Shown here one piece after another: positions 61,280-64,000 of a stretch of DNA of 64,000 nt. Both the position numbers and the translations under genes were made by a program. This DNA is from RDXT01 sp033762375 (GTDB lineage Bacteria > Bacteroidota > Bacteroidia > J057), in assembly GCA_033762375.1 (NCBI GenBank), contig JANRLQ010000026.1, positions 588,625 through 652,624 on the forward strand, written 5' to 3'. A model generated the notes under the pieces. The model was not told the DNA's origin and did no database searches. It saw only the letters and a program-made list of their open reading frames with translations. How positions within the stretch are numbered: position 1 is the first letter of the stretch; the number at the start of each line of letters is the position of its first letter.

Positions 61280-61287
61280 CAAAGGTA
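61280..61287 (-). promoter_or_regulatory. -7 box of aspS
   Basis: TACCTTTG, an exact TAnnTTTG on the minus strand, lies 37 bases before the aspS ATG at 61243. Confidence 0.5.
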
Positions 61288-61464
61288 GGAAAAAGATTGC
61301 TGAATGTCCGCACGCCATTTGATGCCAGAAAACGGCCTGTACAGGATTGCCCATAAACGCTATGAATCTGATCCTGCCCGTATGGAATCTGCCCATTTTC
61401 CCCCATCTTTAAGGTGCAAGACTGGAGACTTTTTCCCTGTTGGTTTTACGTATTATTTTTTCAC

Positions 61465-62238
61465 ATGAAATCTTTGATCACCCTCGCAGTCCTGCTGGCT
61501 GCCTGCACCAGCCTCCTGGCCCAGAAAGTAGAATATCGGGACGGACTGGTCTCCGTGGACAAACAACCGGTAGCCAAGATTGTCAGCACCAAAAACCCGG
61601 ACATGATGGGCCTGGTAAAAAACTTTGCGGCCACCAACCTCGCCGGGGACACGCTCTTTACGGCTGTATATTCCAGCCTGATCCCCGAGGACCCGGACGA
61701 CAACACGGTGTATTACTTTGAGTTCCGGTTTCGGGGGTATGATACGCCGGGATTCCTGCCTGTGAGCAAGCTCGGCGGCGAAAAAACCCTCGCCAACCAT
61801 ATCGGCAACTTTGGGCTGGTAAAAGACCAGCAACTCGACCTGAATGCCGTCCGGGCCCTGATCCAAAAAAAGGGCAAAACACCGCCGTACCGCCTCAACT
61901 ACACGATGGTCACCCGCAACCGGCAGTTTCCGGTCGAGATCCGCGAGCCTGGCAAAATCTCCCAGGCCGGGACCCTGATCGGGCTGTTTGCGGACCTCGG
62001 CACCCAGAGCGGGGTGGATACGTATAATTTCCAGATCCCTGCCGGAACCCTGATCGCCACGGCTACCTTCAGCGGTGGCAACCAGGCCCGCGTCGTCACC
62101 GTCAAAACCTACCGCGACAACATCACCCACACCGTCGCTGCCAGTGGGGAGTCCGTCACCCTGATCGCAGGCGTGGACCGCAATGTGCTGATCCTGAAAC
62201 AAATCGCGCAGTGGCTGGTGACCCAAAATTATTTGTAA
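61465..62238 (+). CDS. Exported hypothetical protein
   Basis: 257 residues from the ATG at 61465, which opens a signal peptide (KSLITLAVLLAACTSLLAQ); the frame from 61414 would prefix a further hydrophobic piece. No lipobox is certain: the Cys in LLAACTSLL is inside the hydrophobic core, which could act as one. The mature part has mixed sheet-like runs (VEYRDGLVSVDKQPVAKI; TVYYFEFRFRGYDTPGF) and a C-terminal segment GESVTLIAGVDRNVLILK. I do not recognise a family. It is followed by a strong terminator. Confidence 0.7.
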   Translation: MKSLITLAVLLAACTSLLAQKVEYRDGLVSVDKQPVAKIVSTKNPDMMGLVKNFAATNLAGDTLFTAVYSSLIPEDPDDNTVYYFEFRFRGYDTPGFLPVSKLGGEKTLANHIGNFGLVKDQQLDLNAVRALIQKKGKTPPYRLNYTMVTRNRQFPVEIREPGKISQAGTLIGLFADLGTQSGVDTYNFQIPAGTLIATATFSGGNQARVVTVKTYRDNITHTVAASGESVTLIAGVDRNVLILKQIAQWLVTQNYL

Positions 62239-62259
62239 TACGGTCGCTCACCAGATAAG

Positions 62260-62293
62260 GTATCCCCGGTTCCGGCCGGGGATACGTTTTTTT
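62260..62293 (+). terminator. Rho-independent terminator
   Basis: Ten-base GC-rich perfect stem (62260-62269 with 62276-62285), a 6-base loop, then G and a run of T from 62287 to 62293. It is the clearest terminator in the window. Confidence 0.9.
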
Positions 62294-62341
62294 ATGCCCG
62301 GAAATCCCTATCTTCGGGTCAATTCCTGAGCCACCTCCGCA

Positions 62342-62620
62342 ATGAAATTTTTCCTCCTCCTCTCCGGCCTCGCCTCCGCCGGCAACCTGTACCTCGGTGC
62401 CCGTTTTTTTCTCAATGTCGTGGGCCTGCTTCAGACCACCAAGTACGGTCCGGTCGCTACCGCTGTTTTGGCAGTATTATTCCTGGCCCTGGGCCTGGGA
62501 GGCCTGTACGCCGCTGTCTGGATGGGAGACGTACGCCTGGCCCTCCTGCTCAGCATCGGCCCCTGGGTGCTGGCCGTGGTCGGCATGATCATCAGCGCCC
62601 TGATCGGGTATTACGGATAA
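62342..62620 (+). CDS. Small hydrophobic membrane protein
   Basis: 92 residues with three predicted spans (about 4-25, 36-58 and 64-88). The first segment could also act as a signal anchor. Only short charged loops (for example WMGDVR) separate the spans. I do not recognise a family. It is preceded by a sequence near the -7 consensus (TATCTTCG at 62310-62317, one base off) after the terminator, so it may have its own promoter. It could be a single-gene unit of small membrane protein type common in Bacteroidota. Confidence 0.6.
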   Translation: MKFFLLLSGLASAGNLYLGARFFLNVVGLLQTTKYGPVATAVLAVLFLALGLGGLYAAVWMGDVRLALLLSIGPWVLAVVGMIISALIGYYG

Positions 62621-62630
62621 CAATTATAGC

Positions 62631-62740
62631 CGCAGGTATCGGATACCTCATCGGCATCGGGTGTATCGTTGTCCGATACCTGCGAACCTCTGGGGGATGG
62701 GGCATAGCCCCGGCGATACCCGGCACAGGGCGCAGCCCTG
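62631..62740. repeat. Cluster of hairpins in the gene-free spacer
   Basis: Nested and tandem stem-loops: 62631-62643 pairs perfectly with 62672-62684 (13 bases, 28-base loop), 62699-62703 with 62707-62711, and 62726-62731 with 62735-62740. It may be a mobile intergenic repeat or a complex transcript end. No gene is seen. Confidence 0.45.
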
Positions 62741-62758
62741 CGCCAGCTTAAAGAAAGC

Positions 62759-63844
62759 TTATCCACAGATCAATTTTATCCCGTCATTTTCGATACTCTT
62801 TATCTTCATCGCATACTCTTCAATCAGAATGTTCTCTGTGATAGATAAATTGATGATTTTGCGAAATCTTCTAACCAGCTCCGGCAGATGGCGGCTAAGT
62901 CTGATAAGGGTAGCCGGATGGCTCAGGTTGCTGTGAACGAAGTTGTTGCGGCTGCGGTGGGCTTGCTGTAACAGGCGCTTATAGTATTGGGATACGCTTT
63001 TGTCGAGGGTATAGCCTGTGTATTCTCTGATTTTTTCCTGAATGGTAAAGTAGGTAGTCATATCCTTGATTTCAGCAACTCCCAGGTCAAGCCTCTCTAT
63101 TCTGTTTCTAAGTGCCTGTCTCTCTATGGACAGGCCTAGGATTGCCGGATCATTTGAATGGGTGTTATTAAGCCAGTTGATGAGCAGCGTCTCTGCCTCC
63201 CGGCGGTATGTTTTCTCTTCATCCAGGAGCAGGATATTGCTTACAGAGGTACAGATTTTATCTGCTTTTTCCCGGGGGTCTTCTTCGAAATGAGGGAAAC
63301 AACGCTCAAGATATACCCACAGGTACATCAGTTGTACCTCCGGGTCTTTGCTGCTCAGGGCATGAAAATAGGCTTCATCTGCCTGCTGGAGGATCTGGCA
63401 GTCACTTGAATTAAGGGCATGTAGTTTTTCTAAGTCCCAGGCATGAATGGTCTTCGTAGAATTACGCAAGGTAGAGCCGCGTAGTTTGCCTTTTATGAAC
63501 TCGAAGTGTAGATCTGCGTGCAAGCGAATTTCAGCCTGCCAGATGGAGTTAAGGGTATTGACAATTCTTTCAGCCTCTATGAGTGCCTTATAAACAACTT
63601 GATTTCTTGTAATGCCAGTTACGGCAACGATCAAGAGCAGTGTGTCGGGCCGACTGAGAAACTCTTTGATAGATTCTGTATGCAGTTCATCAAGCTCTTG
63701 TTCTAACACATTTAGCTTCTCTGAGGGCTTTACGATCTGATATGCTACCCGTAGCTTACCACTTATCTCAGAGGTAACATAGTCGCTAACCTCAGCATTT
63801 TCAAGCAAAAGCCAACACTCGAATTCCTCTTGGAGACCGTTCAA
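62759..63844 (-). CDS. Hypothetical protein with HEPN-like C-terminal motif; 5' end probably lost
   Basis: Open frame of 361 codons whose only start is a TTG at 63844; a stop codon lies a few codons further upstream, in the IS end, and no ATG occurs near the start, so the true 5' end may have been lost to the insertion. The C-terminal third carries R299-N-N-F-V-H304, the R-x4-H pattern of HEPN RNase or ribonuclease-like domains (here Apea-like), in a helix near HRSRNNFVHSNLS. The rest is helical with no clear catalytic site, and no partner nucleotidyltransferase gene is adjacent. The base composition is somewhat more AT-rich than the host. Function unknown; the HEPN call is an inference. Confidence 0.6.
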   Translation of the reverse strand: MNGLQEEFECWLLLENAEVSDYVTSEISGKLRVAYQIVKPSEKLNVLEQELDELHTESIKEFLSRPDTLLLIVAVTGITRNQVVYKALIEAERIVNTLNSIWQAEIRLHADLHFEFIKGKLRGSTLRNSTKTIHAWDLEKLHALNSSDCQILQQADEAYFHALSSKDPEVQLMYLWVYLERCFPHFEEDPREKADKICTSVSNILLLDEEKTYRREAETLLINWLNNTHSNDPAILGLSIERQALRNRIERLDLGVAEIKDMTTYFTIQEKIREYTGYTLDKSVSQYYKRLLQQAHRSRNNFVHSNLSHPATLIRLSRHLPELVRRFRKIINLSITENILIEEYAMKIKSIENDGIKLICG

Positions 63845-64000
63845 TAAACTGTGTCAGGTAAAAAGTTCATATCTTTTAACCTTGACACAAGTATATGGAA
63901 AAGGCGGAGAAATTTGACTTTGAAACATTCGAGTCAGAAGCGCTGGAAAAGCTTCGTATGGGCAAGCCCCTTGAAGGCAGTGACGGAGTTCTGGGCCCTC
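63845..64000 (+). mobile_element. IS256-family insertion sequence, left end
   Basis: The transposase begins 50 bases in. Upstream, the sequence from about 63845 has the GTGTCA-type terminal run, and 63850-63889 forms an imperfect hairpin (TGTGTCAGG against CCTTGACACA). The right end is outside the window, so the target duplication cannot be seen. Confidence 0.7.
63895..64000 (+). CDS. IS256-family transposase (5' fragment; runs off window end)
   Basis: The first 35 codons begin with an ATG at 63895: MEKAEKFDFETFESEALEK then LRMGKPLEGSDGVLGP. The pattern FDFE..., A.E.L..GKPL.G.DG.L.PL is the N-terminal mark of IS256-family (mutator-type) transposases, DDE enzymes that move by a copy-out, paste-in route. 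The catalytic domain lies beyond the window. The gene reads away from the truncated gene at 62759. Confidence 0.8.
   Translation, partial: MEKAEKFDFETFESEALEKLRMGKPLEGSDGVLGP

Noticed and set aside
1..64000. tRNA, rRNA or CRISPR array
   Set aside because: Gaps between genes were read for tRNA-like arms and regularly spaced repeats; none was seen.

Overview
The window looks like a chromosome segment from a GC-rich member of the Bacteroidota, most likely near Saprospiria (Lewinella/Haliscomenobacter-like). The evidence is type IX secretion genes (porU, porZ, porW/sprE), the gliding gene gldH next to ricT, several secreted proteins with type IX C-terminal sorting domains, an F-type ATP synthase cluster without atpD and atpC, and repeated promoter boxes of the Bacteroidota form TAnnTTTG. 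The genus is inference; no rRNA or tRNA gene was seen.

Layout. 0-11 kb: minus-strand run with the 5' part of porU, DUF72 and DUF1266 proteins, a zinc-protease-like lipoprotein, recO, an unknown gene, porZ and a DUF255 thioredoxin-like lipoprotein. 11-20.6 kb: two class A penicillin-binding proteins flanking uvrC, then porW/sprE. 20.7-30.6 kb: plus-strand run with an M23 protein, bactofilin, the ATP synthase genes (atpZ, atpI-like, atpB, E, F, H, A, G), ricT and gldH. 30.6-52.8 kb: mixed housekeeping and surface genes (murF, FG-GAP cargo, two MBL hydrolases, a LytS/LytTR pair, a TonB-dependent receptor, Mn-type SOD, lspA, ileS, a Cys/Met-metabolism PLP enzyme, a MetE-like core protein, a DUF4394 cargo protein and a serine hydrolase).

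52.8-59.5 kb is the region that stands out. A visibly AT-rich, tightly packed four-gene operon encodes a protein with two GHKL ATPase domains (one of them histidine-kinase-like), a receiver-domain protein with an unusual output part, an unknown protein, and an N6-adenine DNA methyltransferase of the TaqI/Eco57I type. It lies beside the 3' end of aspS, between scraps of the aspS 3' end and fragments of small DUF2442/DUF433 genes. A 50-bp copy of the aspS tail, carrying a recognisable promoter, sits directly upstream of the first gene. I read this as a horizontally acquired, probably defence-related signalling-plus-methylation cassette at an aspS-tail hotspot. I do not recognise the combination as a named system.

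59.5-64 kb: aspS, two small exported or membrane proteins, a hairpin-rich spacer, a gene with a HEPN-like C-terminal motif that seems cut at its 5' end, and the left end of an IS256-family insertion sequence running off the window.

The ordinary part of the window is largely envelope biology: type IX secretion (porU sortase, porZ, porW), lipoprotein maturation (lspA), peptidoglycan synthesis (murF, two PBP1A), gliding (gldH) and outer-membrane uptake. Several cargo proteins that would use that secretion route are encoded alongside.
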